In this document: one piece after another, positions 1-7,484 of the stretch
Numbering within the stretch: the first letter of the stretch is position 1
Layout: the number at the start of each line of letters is the position of its first letter
Source: Aeromicrobium choanae
GTDB taxonomy: Bacteria > Actinomycetota > Actinomycetes > Propionibacteriales > Nocardioidaceae
Assembly (NCBI RefSeq): GCF_900167475.1
Contig: NZ_LT796768.1
Coordinates: 1,612,001-1,676,000, forward strand
Reading direction: 5' to 3'
DNA length: 64,000 bases
Position numbers and translations under genes: made by a program
Notes under the pieces: generated by a model
The model's database searches: none
What the model was told of the DNA's origin: nothing
What the model saw: the letters and a program-made list of their open reading frames with translations, nothing else

Positions 1-505
1 GGACGGCGCACCACATGCGGGCCTCATCGAGGTTGCCGCCGGTCATCGGCAGGTGCATCGCGAGTCCCTCGACCACGAGTCCCGCCTCGGCCAGCGTGCG
101 GGCAGCCTCGGTGAGGCGGTGGCGGTCGAAGCCGTGACGCGCCATGGAGGTCTCGATCTCGACCAGGACGCGGGCGCCGGGCAGCTGGGCGGCGAGGGCC
201 GGGATGTCCTCGAGCCGGCCGAGCGTGTGCACGAGTCGGGGATCGGCGACGCGTCGCGAGAACGGGCGCCACGGCGTCAGCACCTGCACGTCGCCGGTGA
301 AGGCGCCGAGCAGCTCGTCGGCCTCCTCGTAGGTGCCGACGGCGATCAGGTCGAGGCCCAGCCCGCCGGCCTCGCGCGCGAGCCGCTGGCGTCCGAGCCC
401 GTAGCCGTTCCCCTTGACCACCGGGACCAGGCCCGGCAGCGCGGCGTGGGTCGTGGCCAGGTGGGCTCGCCAGTCGGCGGCACGGATCTCGAGGTCGAAC
501 GCCAT
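1..505 (-). CDS. Alanine racemase-like PLP enzyme, N-terminal part (cut by window edge)
   Basis: This is the first ~168 codons of a fold-type III PLP enzyme on the minus strand; the 3' end lies outside the window. The protein opens MAFDLEIRAADWRAHL and carries VPVVKGNGYG, the alanine racemase motif in which the lysine (K31) forms the Schiff base with PLP. The TIM-barrel N-domain continues with VLVEIETSMARHGF. Alanine racemases interconvert L- and D-Ala for peptidoglycan. Because the C-terminal half is unseen, a related amino-acid racemase or D-amino-acid dehydratase cannot be excluded. The ATG is 73 bp from the stop codon of the FemX-type gene that precedes it on the same strand, so both may serve the cell wall. 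The start is chosen because the motif follows at the usual spacing. Confidence 0.75.
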   Translation of the reverse strand, partial: MAFDLEIRAADWRAHLATTHAALPGLVPVVKGNGYGLGRQRLAREAGGLGLDLIAVGTYEEADELLGAFTGDVQVLTPWRPFSRRVADPRLVHTLGRLEDIPALAAQLPGARVLVEIETSMARHGFDRHRLTEAARTLAEAGLVVEGLAMHLPMTGGNLDEARMWCAV

Positions 506-578
506 GGCCCCATCATTCCCGACCTGCCCCGAGAAGCCTCCTCCGGCGTGGACGGGACCGCGCAGGCAGCGGCGACGG

Positions 579-1691
579 TCAGCCGCGACGCTTCATGTAC
601 GCCGTGAACGCGGCGTACAAGGGGCGGTTCAGCGGCAGGTCCCACTCGCCGAGGTACTCCACGGCCTCGCCGCCGGTACCGACCTTGAACTGGAGCAGGC
701 CCACATGGGAGTCGTCGGTGTCGAGGGTGTCGGTGATGCCCCGCAGGTCGTAGACCTCGGCCCCGCCGGCGAGCGCGTCGCGCATCATCTGCCACTGCAC
801 CGCGTTCGAGCCGCGGACCTCGCGCTTGGCGGTGGTGGAGGCGCCGTAGGAGTACCAGGCGTGCGTGCCGACCTGCACGAGCGTGGTGGCGGCGACGAGG
901 TCGCCCTCGTGACGGGCCAGGTAGAGGCGCAGGCGCTGGGGGTCCTCGGCGGTCATCGCGTCCCACATCGTCTGGAAGTACGAGAGCGGCCGCGGCGTGA
1001 AGTGGTCGCGCTCGGCGGTCTCGACGTAGACGCGGTGGAACTCCGCGAGGTCGTCGCGGGTGCCCTCGGTGACCTCGACGCCCTGCTTGGCGGCCTTGCG
1101 GATGTTGCGGCGCCACAGCTGGTTCATGCCGGCGAGGACGTCGTCCTCGGTGCGGCCCGCGAGCGGGACCTGGAAGTTGTACTTGGGCTGCCCGGCGGAG
1201 AAGCCGCCCTCGGCCGCCTGCTCGCGCCAGCCGAGGGAGCGGAGCTGCTGGGCCACGGCGAGCGCGGTGTCGTCGGTGTGGTCGGCGGGGACGTCGCCGA
1301 GGCGGTTGAGGACGTCGTCGGCGAGCGCGGCCTTGAGGGTGGCGGCCTCCCAGCGACGGGTCACCAGAGCCGGTCCCATGCGGATGCCGAAGGCGCCGTT
1401 GGCCTTGAGGTGGGCGCTCATCGCGTCGAGCGCCTCGGGCACGTCGTGGCTCCAGTCCAGCACCGGGCCCTCGGGCAGGTAGGCCAGGTAGCGCTTGAGC
1501 TTCGGCACCTGGCGGTACAGCACGAGACCGACCCCGACGAGGTCGTCGCCGCGGAACCAGCCGATCGACTCGCCCCGCCACTCGGACTTCACCGCCGACC
1601 ACGCGGGGGTCTGCAGGAAACTCGCCGAACCGCGTTCGGCGATGAACGCCAGGTGCTGTTCGGCCGCGATGGTTCGTACGTGCAGGGTCAC
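579..1691 (-). CDS. FemA/FemX-type peptidoglycan bridge aminoacyltransferase
   Basis: 370 aa with the FemAB architecture: two GNAT-like halves covering the whole length and no visible signal peptide or membrane segment. Family-typical stretches are FLQTPAWSAVKSEWRG near the N-terminus, a central WRRNIRKAAKQGVEV and a C-terminal GSNAVQWQMMRDA followed by YDLRGI and GLLQFKVGTGG. These enzymes add amino acids from aminoacyl-tRNA to the lipid II stem peptide in the cytoplasm, forming the interpeptide bridge; the residue added here cannot be read from sequence. The GTG start at 1691 sits 6 nt after a TAGCCT -10 element with no Shine-Dalgarno. The racemase-like gene follows on the same strand, suggesting a small cell-wall unit. 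An iron-box-like palindrome lies just upstream of the promoter, but its more likely target is the divergent SIP gene. Confidence 0.85.
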   Translation of the reverse strand: MTLHVRTIAAEQHLAFIAERGSASFLQTPAWSAVKSEWRGESIGWFRGDDLVGVGLVLYRQVPKLKRYLAYLPEGPVLDWSHDVPEALDAMSAHLKANGAFGIRMGPALVTRRWEAATLKAALADDVLNRLGDVPADHTDDTALAVAQQLRSLGWREQAAEGGFSAGQPKYNFQVPLAGRTEDDVLAGMNQLWRRNIRKAAKQGVEVTEGTRDDLAEFHRVYVETAERDHFTPRPLSYFQTMWDAMTAEDPQRLRLYLARHEGDLVAATTLVQVGTHAWYSYGASTTAKREVRGSNAVQWQMMRDALAGGAEVYDLRGITDTLDTDDSHVGLLQFKVGTGGEAVEYLGEWDLPLNRPLYAAFTAYMKRRG

Positions 1692-1697
1692 GGCTCG

Positions 1698-1703
1698 AGG
1701 CTA
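1698..1703 (-). promoter_or_regulatory. Leaderless -10 element for the FemX-type gene
   Basis: On the minus strand TAGCCT is followed by 6 nt and then the GTG start at 1691. Confidence 0.55.
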
Positions 1704-1717
1704 TCCAACGATGTTTG

Positions 1718-1736
1718 TTAGGCTGGCCTAACGCAG
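1718..1736 (+). promoter_or_regulatory. DtxR/IdeR-type iron box upstream of the first SIP gene
   Basis: TTAGGCTGGCCTAACGCAG matches the 19-bp DtxR/IdeR consensus TWAGGTTAGSCTAACCTWA at 14 positions by my count. It contains the perfect inverted repeat TTAGGC/GCCTAA. It lies between the divergent FemX-type gene and the siderophore-interacting protein gene at 1804. Iron-dependent repression of the latter is the natural reading. Confidence 0.65.
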
Positions 1737-1803
1737 TACCCCGGACGCGCCTGGAGGCCGGCCCGGGCCGGGCCGCCCGGCGGCCGATCATCGGAGGATC
1801 CCT

Positions 1804-2694
1804 GTGAAGACCTTTGTCGCGACCGTCCTCGGTCGCCGCGTCCTGACCCCGCACCTCGTCTCGATCACCCTCGGGGAGATCGACGAGTGGGAGTCCACCG
1901 GCATCCCCGACGAGTACGTCCGCCTGCTGCTGCCGCCGCGCCCCGATGCCCCCGTCGTCCTGCCCGAGATCGGCGAGGACTGGTCGGTCACCTACCCCGA
2001 GGGCGCCGAGGAGCTCGTGCCGCGGGTCTACACGATCTCCGACCACCGCATCGTCGACGGCCGGGTCCGCGTGGACGTCGACGTCGCGCTGCACGACCAC
2101 GGGGTCGGCTCCGACTGGGCACGCACGTGCGAGCCCGGCGACCGGGTCGGCCTGCTCGAGCCGCACGGCCTCTACCGCCCGCCGGCCGACGCCACCGAGC
2201 AGGTGTTCGTGTGCGACCTGACCGGCGTGCCGGCCCTCGCGCGGATCCTGCGCGGCCTCGAGCCGGGCGTCCGGGCCGACGTGCACGTGGTGGTCAAGGA
2301 CGCGTCCGACGAGGTGCCGCTGCCGTCGACCGCCGACGTGACGGCGCAGTGGCAGGTCGTCGAGAACGACCACGACATCCCCGACGCCCTCGAGGCCGCC
2401 CTGCGCGCGCGTGACCTGCCCGCCGATCCGACGGGTCGCTACGTCTGGCTCGCGGGCGAGGCCCGCGCCGGCCGTGCCGCCCGCAAGCTGCTGCGCCGCG
2501 ACCTTGGCTGGCCGCAGGCATCTTTCTACACGTGCGGCTACTGGCAGATCGAAGGCGAGAAGTGGAACGCCCGCTACGAGAAGGTGGCCGAGCAGGTCCA
2601 GGCCAAGGCGATGGACGCCTACGAGCGCGCCGGCGAGGACGAGGGCGCCTACCTCGACGAGCTCGAAGACATCTACGAGTCCGTCGGCCTCTGA
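1804..2694 (+). CDS. Siderophore-interacting protein (ViuB/SIP family FAD-dependent ferric reductase)
   Basis: 296 aa, cytoplasmic. SIP proteins reduce ferric siderophores with NAD(P)H through FAD, releasing iron. The N-terminal FAD-binding barrel (about residues 1-120) includes PRVYTISD, the FAD-contacting RxYT-type motif, and DVDVALHDHGVGSDWA. The C-terminal half has VWLAGEARAGRAARKLLRRDL and ends in FYTCGYWQIEGEKWNARYE, typical of the family, with a longer acidic tail than the other two copies in this window. The GTG start has a good upstream GGAGG at 1795-1799. An iron box sits 68 bp upstream of the start, so induction under iron starvation is inferred. It converges with a second SIP gene ending at 2714. 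Confidence 0.9.
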   Translation: MKTFVATVLGRRVLTPHLVSITLGEIDEWESTGIPDEYVRLLLPPRPDAPVVLPEIGEDWSVTYPEGAEELVPRVYTISDHRIVDGRVRVDVDVALHDHGVGSDWARTCEPGDRVGLLEPHGLYRPPADATEQVFVCDLTGVPALARILRGLEPGVRADVHVVVKDASDEVPLPSTADVTAQWQVVENDHDIPDALEAALRARDLPADPTGRYVWLAGEARAGRAARKLLRRDLGWPQASFYTCGYWQIEGEKWNARYEKVAEQVQAKAMDAYERAGEDEGAYLDELEDIYESVGL

Positions 2695-2713
2695 TCTCGT
2701 GCGCCGGAGGCGC

Positions 2714-3538
2714 TCATTGGCCGGAGGCGCCGTTGCGCCAGTAGCCCACGAAGCTGATGCGGTCCTTGGGGACGCCGGCCGACACGAGGTGGCGCCGCGC
2801 TCCCTGGACGAGGGACTGCTCGCCGACGAGGAACGCGTGCACCGCCGGCTCGGGGGTCACCGCGACGAGAGCCGGGAGGGCGAGGTCGCCCGCCTGCTGC
2901 CCGGACGAGCGACTCAGCCAGCGGACCTCGACGCCGGGCGGGTGCGGCAGGTCGAACCGATCCTCGTCGCTCGGCACCTCGAGGATCGCGGTGCCCGTGG
3001 CGGTGTCCGGGAGGCTGGCGAGGACGCCCGCGACCGCCGGCACGCCGGTCTCGTCGGCGAGGAGGAGCACGTGGTCGGTGCCGCGTCCGGGGTTGAAGGC
3101 AATGCCCTCGTCGACGATGCCGATCGGGTCTCCGGGCCGACAGGTCTGCGCCCACGTCGACGCGGGCCCGGCGGTGCCGTCCTCGGCGCTGCCGTGCAGG
3201 ACGAAGTCGATGTCCAGCTCGGGGCCGTTGAGACCGACCGGCCGGAACGCCCGCACGGTGTAGTTCCGCAGCACCGGCCGCTCGCCCTTGTCGATCCGCA
3301 GGTAGCGCAGGTAGCCGAGCAGGTTCACCTTGTCGGGCAGCTGGTCCAGCCCGGTCTCGCCCGCGGTGGGGATGAACATGCGGAACCACTGGTCCCACCC
3401 CATTGGGGTGAACCGGTCGATCGACCCGCCGCCGACCGTCACTCGCTGGAAGTGTGGCGAGATGCGTTCGCTGCGCAGGACCTCCAGCCGGACCAGCTGC
3501 TGACGGCCGGGTCTGACCAGATCGCTCGCCTTCGCCAT
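2714..3538 (-). CDS. Siderophore-interacting protein, second copy
   Basis: 274 aa SIP-family protein. The FAD-binding segment has RNYTVRAFRP and IDFVLHGSAEDGTAGPAS, followed by WAQTCRPGD. The NAD(P)H-binding half has LLLADETGVPAVAGVLASL and the protein ends in FVGYWRNG. The role is reductive iron release from ferric siderophores in the cytoplasm. The ATG lies 19 bp from a DtxR/IdeR-like box, and GAGGAGGAG precedes the start on the minus strand. The gene is convergent with the 1804 SIP gene. The two differ enough (different N-terminus, no acidic tail) to suggest different siderophore substrates rather than a recent duplication. Confidence 0.9.
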   Translation of the reverse strand: MAKASDLVRPGRQQLVRLEVLRSERISPHFQRVTVGGGSIDRFTPMGWDQWFRMFIPTAGETGLDQLPDKVNLLGYLRYLRIDKGERPVLRNYTVRAFRPVGLNGPELDIDFVLHGSAEDGTAGPASTWAQTCRPGDPIGIVDEGIAFNPGRGTDHVLLLADETGVPAVAGVLASLPDTATGTAILEVPSDEDRFDLPHPPGVEVRWLSRSSGQQAGDLALPALVAVTPEPAVHAFLVGEQSLVQGARRHLVSAGVPKDRISFVGYWRNGASGQ

Positions 3539-3556
3539 GGCTCCTCCTCGGTTGAG

Positions 3557-3575
3557 TTAGGCGAGCCTAACCGAG
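3557..3575 (-). promoter_or_regulatory. DtxR/IdeR-type iron box upstream of the second SIP gene
   Basis: TTAGGCGAGCCTAACCGAG matches the DtxR/IdeR consensus at 15 of 19 positions by my count and has the same TTAGGC-2 nt-GCCTAA core as the box at 1718. It ends 19 bp from the ATG at 3538. Confidence 0.7.
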
Positions 3576-3610
3576 GTGGGGACGTCAGTCACCCGACTGT
3601 CCAGCAGCCG

Positions 3611-4045
3611 TCAGGCGACCCAGGCCGTGGGGCGGGCCGGGGTGATGAGCAGGGGCATGCCCGCCTCGGCAGGGGTGCGGTTGCCCTTCTTGTGGTTGCA
3701 GCGCAGGCACGCGGCGACGGCGTTCTCCCACGTGAGCCCGCCGCCGCGCGAGCGGGGGACGATGTGGTCGACGGTCTCGGCCGAGCCGCCGCAGTAGGCG
3801 CACCGGCGGTCGCGGGCCTTGATCGCGCTCTTCGTGCACAGGTGGCTGCGGCGATGCATCCAGCGGGCCACGACGTAGCGCACCAGGCGCAGGACCCGGG
3901 GCCGAGGGAACGGGCCGAACGAGTCGTCGGCCGCCTCCTCGATGACCGCCACCTCGCGCACCAGCATCCTGATGGCGTGGCGCAGGGACACGCGCTGCAG
4001 TGGTTCGTAGCTCGCGTTGAGCACCAAGACGTCACCTGCGGTCAT
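3611..4045 (-). CDS. HNH endonuclease family protein
   Basis: 144 aa. The C-terminal half is a compact HNH domain: CAYCGG (first zinc CxxC), ETVDHIVPRSRGGG (the DH metal and catalytic pair), WENAVAACLRCNHKKGNRTP (second CxxC, Asn and His). The N-terminal ~70 residues, with VLVLNASYEPLQRVSLRHA, are the segment usually found in stand-alone actinobacterial HNH proteins. The ATG at 4045 has AAAGGGG upstream on the minus strand. The cellular role of this subgroup is not established. No methyltransferase or phage genes are nearby, so there is no sign of restriction or prophage context. Confidence 0.85.
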   Translation of the reverse strand: MTAGDVLVLNASYEPLQRVSLRHAIRMLVREVAVIEEAADDSFGPFPRPRVLRLVRYVVARWMHRRSHLCTKSAIKARDRRCAYCGGSAETVDHIVPRSRGGGLTWENAVAACLRCNHKKGNRTPAEAGMPLLITPARPTAWVA

Positions 4046-4136
4046 GGGCGCGCCCCTTTCCGCTACGAAGCGTAACCGCGCGAGAGGCCATTTCGGGAGC
4101 GCCGCCGGCCGAAACGTGCAAGTGACAATCCGCCCC

Positions 4137-4142
4137 TAAGGT
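4137..4142 (+). promoter_or_regulatory. Leaderless -10 element for the ATP-grasp operon
   Basis: TAAGGT is followed by 7 nt and GTG at 4150. This supports 4150 over the in-frame GTG at 4141, which overlaps the element. AAGGTGG could also act as a Shine-Dalgarno. Confidence 0.55.
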
Positions 4143-4149
4143 GGAACCC

Positions 4150-5679
4150 GTGACCCAGGCGCAACTGTTCGAGGGATACGGACCCGTCGCGGGCTTTGAC
4201 GAGATGTACGGCGACGAGGGCCTGCGCGACCTCTACTCCTCCGTCCACGCGGCCTTCGGGAAGATGCCTCCCGAGGAGGTCCGCCAGCGCGCCGACGGGC
4301 TCGCGTCGTCCTACCTCGAGCAGGGCATCACCTTCGGTGTGGCGGGTGAGGAACGTCCCTTCCCACTCGACATCGTGCCCCGCATCATCGAGGCCGACGC
4401 GTGGGACGAGGTCGAGTCCGGCGTGAAGCAGCGCGTCAAGGCGCTCGAGGCGTTCCTGGCCGACGCGTACGGCGCGGGCGAGCTGTTCCGCGACGGCGTG
4501 GTGCCCCGCGAGACCGTGGTCACCTCGAGCCACTACCACCGCGTCGTCGCCGGCATCGACCCCGCGAACGGCGTGCGCATCCACGTCTCGGGCATCGACC
4601 TGATCCGCGACGGCGACGGCGACTTCCGCGTCCTGGAGGACAACGCGCGAGTGCCGTCGGGCGTCTCCTACGTGATGACGAACCGGCGCGCGATGTCCAG
4701 CGGGCTTCCTGAGGTCTTCGCCGACCACCGCATCCGCCCCGTGGCGCGGTACTCGCGCCAGCTGCTGTCGGCCCTGCGCGCCGCCGCGCCCGCGGGCGTC
4801 AGCGAGCCCACGGTCGTGGTGCTGACGCCGGGCGTCTACAACTCGGCCTACTTCGAGCACACCCTCCTGGCGCGCACCATGGGCGTCGAGCTGGTGGAGG
4901 GCCGCGACCTCGTCTGCCACGGCGGCCGCGTCATGATGCGCACCACCGACGGCTTGGCCCCGGTGCACGTCATCTACCGCCGCATCGACGACGAGTTCCT
5001 CGACCCGCTGGCGTTCCGCGCCGACTCCGCGCTCGGCGTCCCGGGCCTCATCAACGCGGCGCGGGCCGGCAACGTCACGATCGCGAACGCGGTCGGCAAC
5101 GGCGTGGCCGACGACAAGCTGCTCTACACGTACGTGCCCGACCTGATCCGGTACTACCTCCACGAGGAGCCGATCCTGAGCAACGTCGACACGTGGCGCT
5201 GCGGCGACGACGACCAGCGCGAGGAGGTCCTCGACCGGCTCCACGAGCTCGTGCTCAAGCCCGTCGACGGCTCCGGCGGCAAGGGCATCGTCATCGGCCC
5301 GGCGGCCTCCAGCGAGGAGCTCGACGAGCTGCGCGCGAAGGTGATCGCCGCGCCCCGCGACTGGATCGCCCAGCCGGTGATCTCGCTGTCCACCGTGCCC
5401 ACGCTCGTCGAGGACGGGATCCGTCCCCGCCACGTCGATCTGCGCCCGTTCGCGGTCAACGACGGCGACGACGTGTGGGTGCTGCCCGGCGGCCTCACCC
5501 GCGTCGCGCTGCCCGAGGGCGAGCTCATCGTGAACTCCAGCCGCGGCGGCGGCTCGAAGGACACGTGGGTGCTGGCCCGGCCCACCGAGCCGATCGAGGA
5601 GCCCGACGACGACCTCGAGCCGGTCACCCAGACGCAGACCATGGTGCCGATCAACGCGCCGCTGAGGGGGGAGGCCTGA
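4150..5679 (+). CDS. Circularly permuted ATP-grasp protein (DUF404/DUF407 type)
   Basis: 509 aa. Recognisable family blocks are FEGYGPVAGFDEMYGDEG at the N-terminus, FPLDIVPRIIEADAWDEVE, LEDNARVPSGVSYVMTNR (the permuted ATP-grasp metal/nucleotide segment) and LKPVDGSGGKGIVIGP, the glycine-rich ATP-binding loop. ATP-grasp enzymes activate a carboxylate as acyl-phosphate and join it to an amine or thiol; the substrate of this subfamily is unknown. It is translationally coupled to the alpha-E gene (overlap at 5679) and then to a transglutaminase-like gene, the conserved trio in many bacteria predicted to make or process a small peptide product. Two in-frame GTGs are possible; 4150 fits both the -10 element and the AAGGTGG site. 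Confidence 0.88.
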   Translation: MTQAQLFEGYGPVAGFDEMYGDEGLRDLYSSVHAAFGKMPPEEVRQRADGLASSYLEQGITFGVAGEERPFPLDIVPRIIEADAWDEVESGVKQRVKALEAFLADAYGAGELFRDGVVPRETVVTSSHYHRVVAGIDPANGVRIHVSGIDLIRDGDGDFRVLEDNARVPSGVSYVMTNRRAMSSGLPEVFADHRIRPVARYSRQLLSALRAAAPAGVSEPTVVVLTPGVYNSAYFEHTLLARTMGVELVEGRDLVCHGGRVMMRTTDGLAPVHVIYRRIDDEFLDPLAFRADSALGVPGLINAARAGNVTIANAVGNGVADDKLLYTYVPDLIRYYLHEEPILSNVDTWRCGDDDQREEVLDRLHELVLKPVDGSGGKGIVIGPAASSEELDELRAKVIAAPRDWIAQPVISLSTVPTLVEDGIRPRHVDLRPFAVNDGDDVWVLPGGLTRVALPEGELIVNSSRGGGSKDTWVLARPTEPIEEPDDDLEPVTQTQTMVPINAPLRGEA

Positions 5680-6605
5680 TGCTCAGCCGGATCGGCGAGT
5701 CCCTCTTCTGGATCGGCCGCTACCTCGAGCGCGCCGACGACACGGCGCGCCTGCTCGACGTGCAGATGCAGATGCTGGTCGAGGACCCCGCGATCGACGA
5801 GGTCACCAGCTGTCAGCAGCTCTTCGCGGTGATGGGCCTCGAGAGCTTCGGGGGCGTGCCCAACCGCTGGTCGATGCTCGACCTGCTCGCCTACGACCAG
5901 AAGTCGCCGAGCTCGATCGCGTCGGTCATCGGGTCGATGCGCGAGGCGGCCCGCAGCGCCCGCGAGACGCTGTCCACCGACGTGTGGTCGGCGATCAACA
6001 CCACGTGGCAGGGCGTCCCGGCGGCCACCTCGATGCGTCCGGTGGAGATGTTCAACTGGGTCCGCCGCCGTACCGCGATGATCGCGGGCACCGCCGACGA
6101 CTCCATGCCGCGCGACCAGGGCTGGTACTTCTACGTCCTGGGCCGCAACATCGAGCGCACCGACATGACCGCGCGCCTGCTGTCCACCGCGGCCAGCGCC
6201 GGGGCGTCGGGCATCGCGTGGCAGAACACGCTGCGTGCGTGCGGCGGCTACGAGAGCTTCCTGCGCACCTACCGCGGCATCGAGCGCGACAGCGCCTCGG
6301 CCGAGTACCTGCTGCTCGATCGCTGGTTCCCCCGGTCGCTCGTGTCCAGCCTGAGCGAGGCCGAGCGGGCGCTCACCCGGCTCGACGTCACCGGCCGCCG
6401 CGCCGGCTTCTCCGACGAGGCCCTGCGCCTGCTCGGGCGCGCCCGCACCGAGATCGAGTACCGCCCCCTGAACGAGATCCTGGAGACCATGCCGGTCGAG
6501 ATGGAGCGGCTGCAGCGCGCCTGCTCGGCTGCGAGCGACGCGATCACCGCGCGGTACTTCGCCCAGGAGGACTGGCACAGCTGGAGAGGGAGGGTGTCGC
6601 TGTGA
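5679..6605 (+). CDS. Alpha-E domain protein
   Basis: 308 aa, all-helical by composition, with the family opening LSRIGESLFWIGRYLERADDTARLLDV and an internal copy of the same pattern, FYVLGRNIERTDMTARLL. Conserved W, E and R residues line each half. The biochemical role is unknown; the family almost always sits next to the permuted ATP-grasp and transglutaminase-like genes. The ATG overlaps the upstream stop codon by one base and its own stop overlaps the next GTG by two bases, so the three genes form one translationally coupled unit. Confidence 0.88.
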   Translation: MLSRIGESLFWIGRYLERADDTARLLDVQMQMLVEDPAIDEVTSCQQLFAVMGLESFGGVPNRWSMLDLLAYDQKSPSSIASVIGSMREAARSARETLSTDVWSAINTTWQGVPAATSMRPVEMFNWVRRRTAMIAGTADDSMPRDQGWYFYVLGRNIERTDMTARLLSTAASAGASGIAWQNTLRACGGYESFLRTYRGIERDSASAEYLLLDRWFPRSLVSSLSEAERALTRLDVTGRRAGFSDEALRLLGRARTEIEYRPLNEILETMPVEMERLQRACSAASDAITARYFAQEDWHSWRGRVSL

Positions 6606-7444
6606 GTTTGAGGATGAGGGTCCGGCACGCGACCACCTACACCTACTCCGAGCCCACGATGGCCTCCTACAGCGAGGCCCGGCTGACACCGCAGACCACC
6701 GCCCATCAGTACGTGCGGCGCACGCGCCTGGAGATCGCGCCCACCGCGTGGTCGCAGGAGTACCGCGACTACTGGGGCGCCACGGTGACGGCGTTCGAGG
6801 TCACCGATCCGCACGACGAGCTCACGGTGGTGGCCACCTCGGTGGTCGACACCGCCGACCCGGCCGAGCCCGGCGAGTCGATCGGCTGGGACGCGCTCGA
6901 CCCGAACACCCTGGACCGCTACTGCGAGTTCGTGCACCAGCAGGACAAGGTGCGTCCCGCGCCGTCGCTCGTGGCCGAGCTCGACGCGATCCGCGCCGAC
7001 GCCGCCACCCCGGGCGCGTACGTCGAGCGCGTGGTGGAGCTGCTGCGCACGAGGGTCACGCGGCTCGTCGCCGCCACCCACGTCAGCGCCACCTCCGAGG
7101 AGGCGTGGGAGACCGGCCGCGGCGTCACGCACGACATCACGCACATCGCGATCGGCGCCCTGCGCCACGCGAGCATCCCGGCGCGCTTCGTGGCCGGCTA
7201 CGTCCACCCCGAGGCCGACCCGCAGGTCGACGCCCCGGTCGCCGCCGAGCCGCACGCGTGGCTCGAGTGGTGGGACGGCCGCTGGGTGGGCTGGGACGTC
7301 ACGAACGGCGAGGCTCCCGGCGAGCGCCACATCGTGGTCTCGCGCGGGCGCGACTTCGACGACAACCCCAACCTGCGCGGCATCTACTCCACCGACGGCG
7401 AGGTCAGCACCACCGTCGAGGTCGAGATCACCCGCCTGGCCTGA
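6602..7444 (+). CDS. Transglutaminase-like protein lacking the catalytic cysteine
   Basis: 280 aa. An N-terminal beta-rich domain (about residues 1-85, with VRHATTYTYSEPTMASYSEA) precedes a transglutaminase-like core. The core is ETGRGVTHDITHIAIGAL, then IPARFVAGYVHPE, EPHAWLEWWDG and GWDVTNGE. In active homologues the position after GRGV is the nucleophile Cys; here it is T176 (codon ACG at 7127-7129), while H218 and D232 of the presumed triad are kept. The reading frame is intact and codon use matches its neighbours, so this is unlikely to be a decayed gene. The likely start is the GTG at 6602, which overlaps the alpha-E stop; an ATG at 6614 is an alternative. The role may be binding rather than peptidase chemistry. 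Confidence 0.85.
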   Translation: MSLRMRVRHATTYTYSEPTMASYSEARLTPQTTAHQYVRRTRLEIAPTAWSQEYRDYWGATVTAFEVTDPHDELTVVATSVVDTADPAEPGESIGWDALDPNTLDRYCEFVHQQDKVRPAPSLVAELDAIRADAATPGAYVERVVELLRTRVTRLVAATHVSATSEEAWETGRGVTHDITHIAIGALRHASIPARFVAGYVHPEADPQVDAPVAAEPHAWLEWWDGRWVGWDVTNGEAPGERHIVVSRGRDFDDNPNLRGIYSTDGEVSTTVEVEITRLA

Positions 7445-7472
7445 CGCGGTCGCCGGTGTCGGGCGCGCGCCC

Positions 7473-7478
7473 TACCGT
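7473..7478 (+). promoter_or_regulatory. Leaderless -10 element for the aldo/keto reductase gene
   Basis: TACCGT is followed by 6 nt and the ATG at 7485; no Shine-Dalgarno is present. Confidence 0.6.
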
Positions 7479-7484
7479 GGACCC

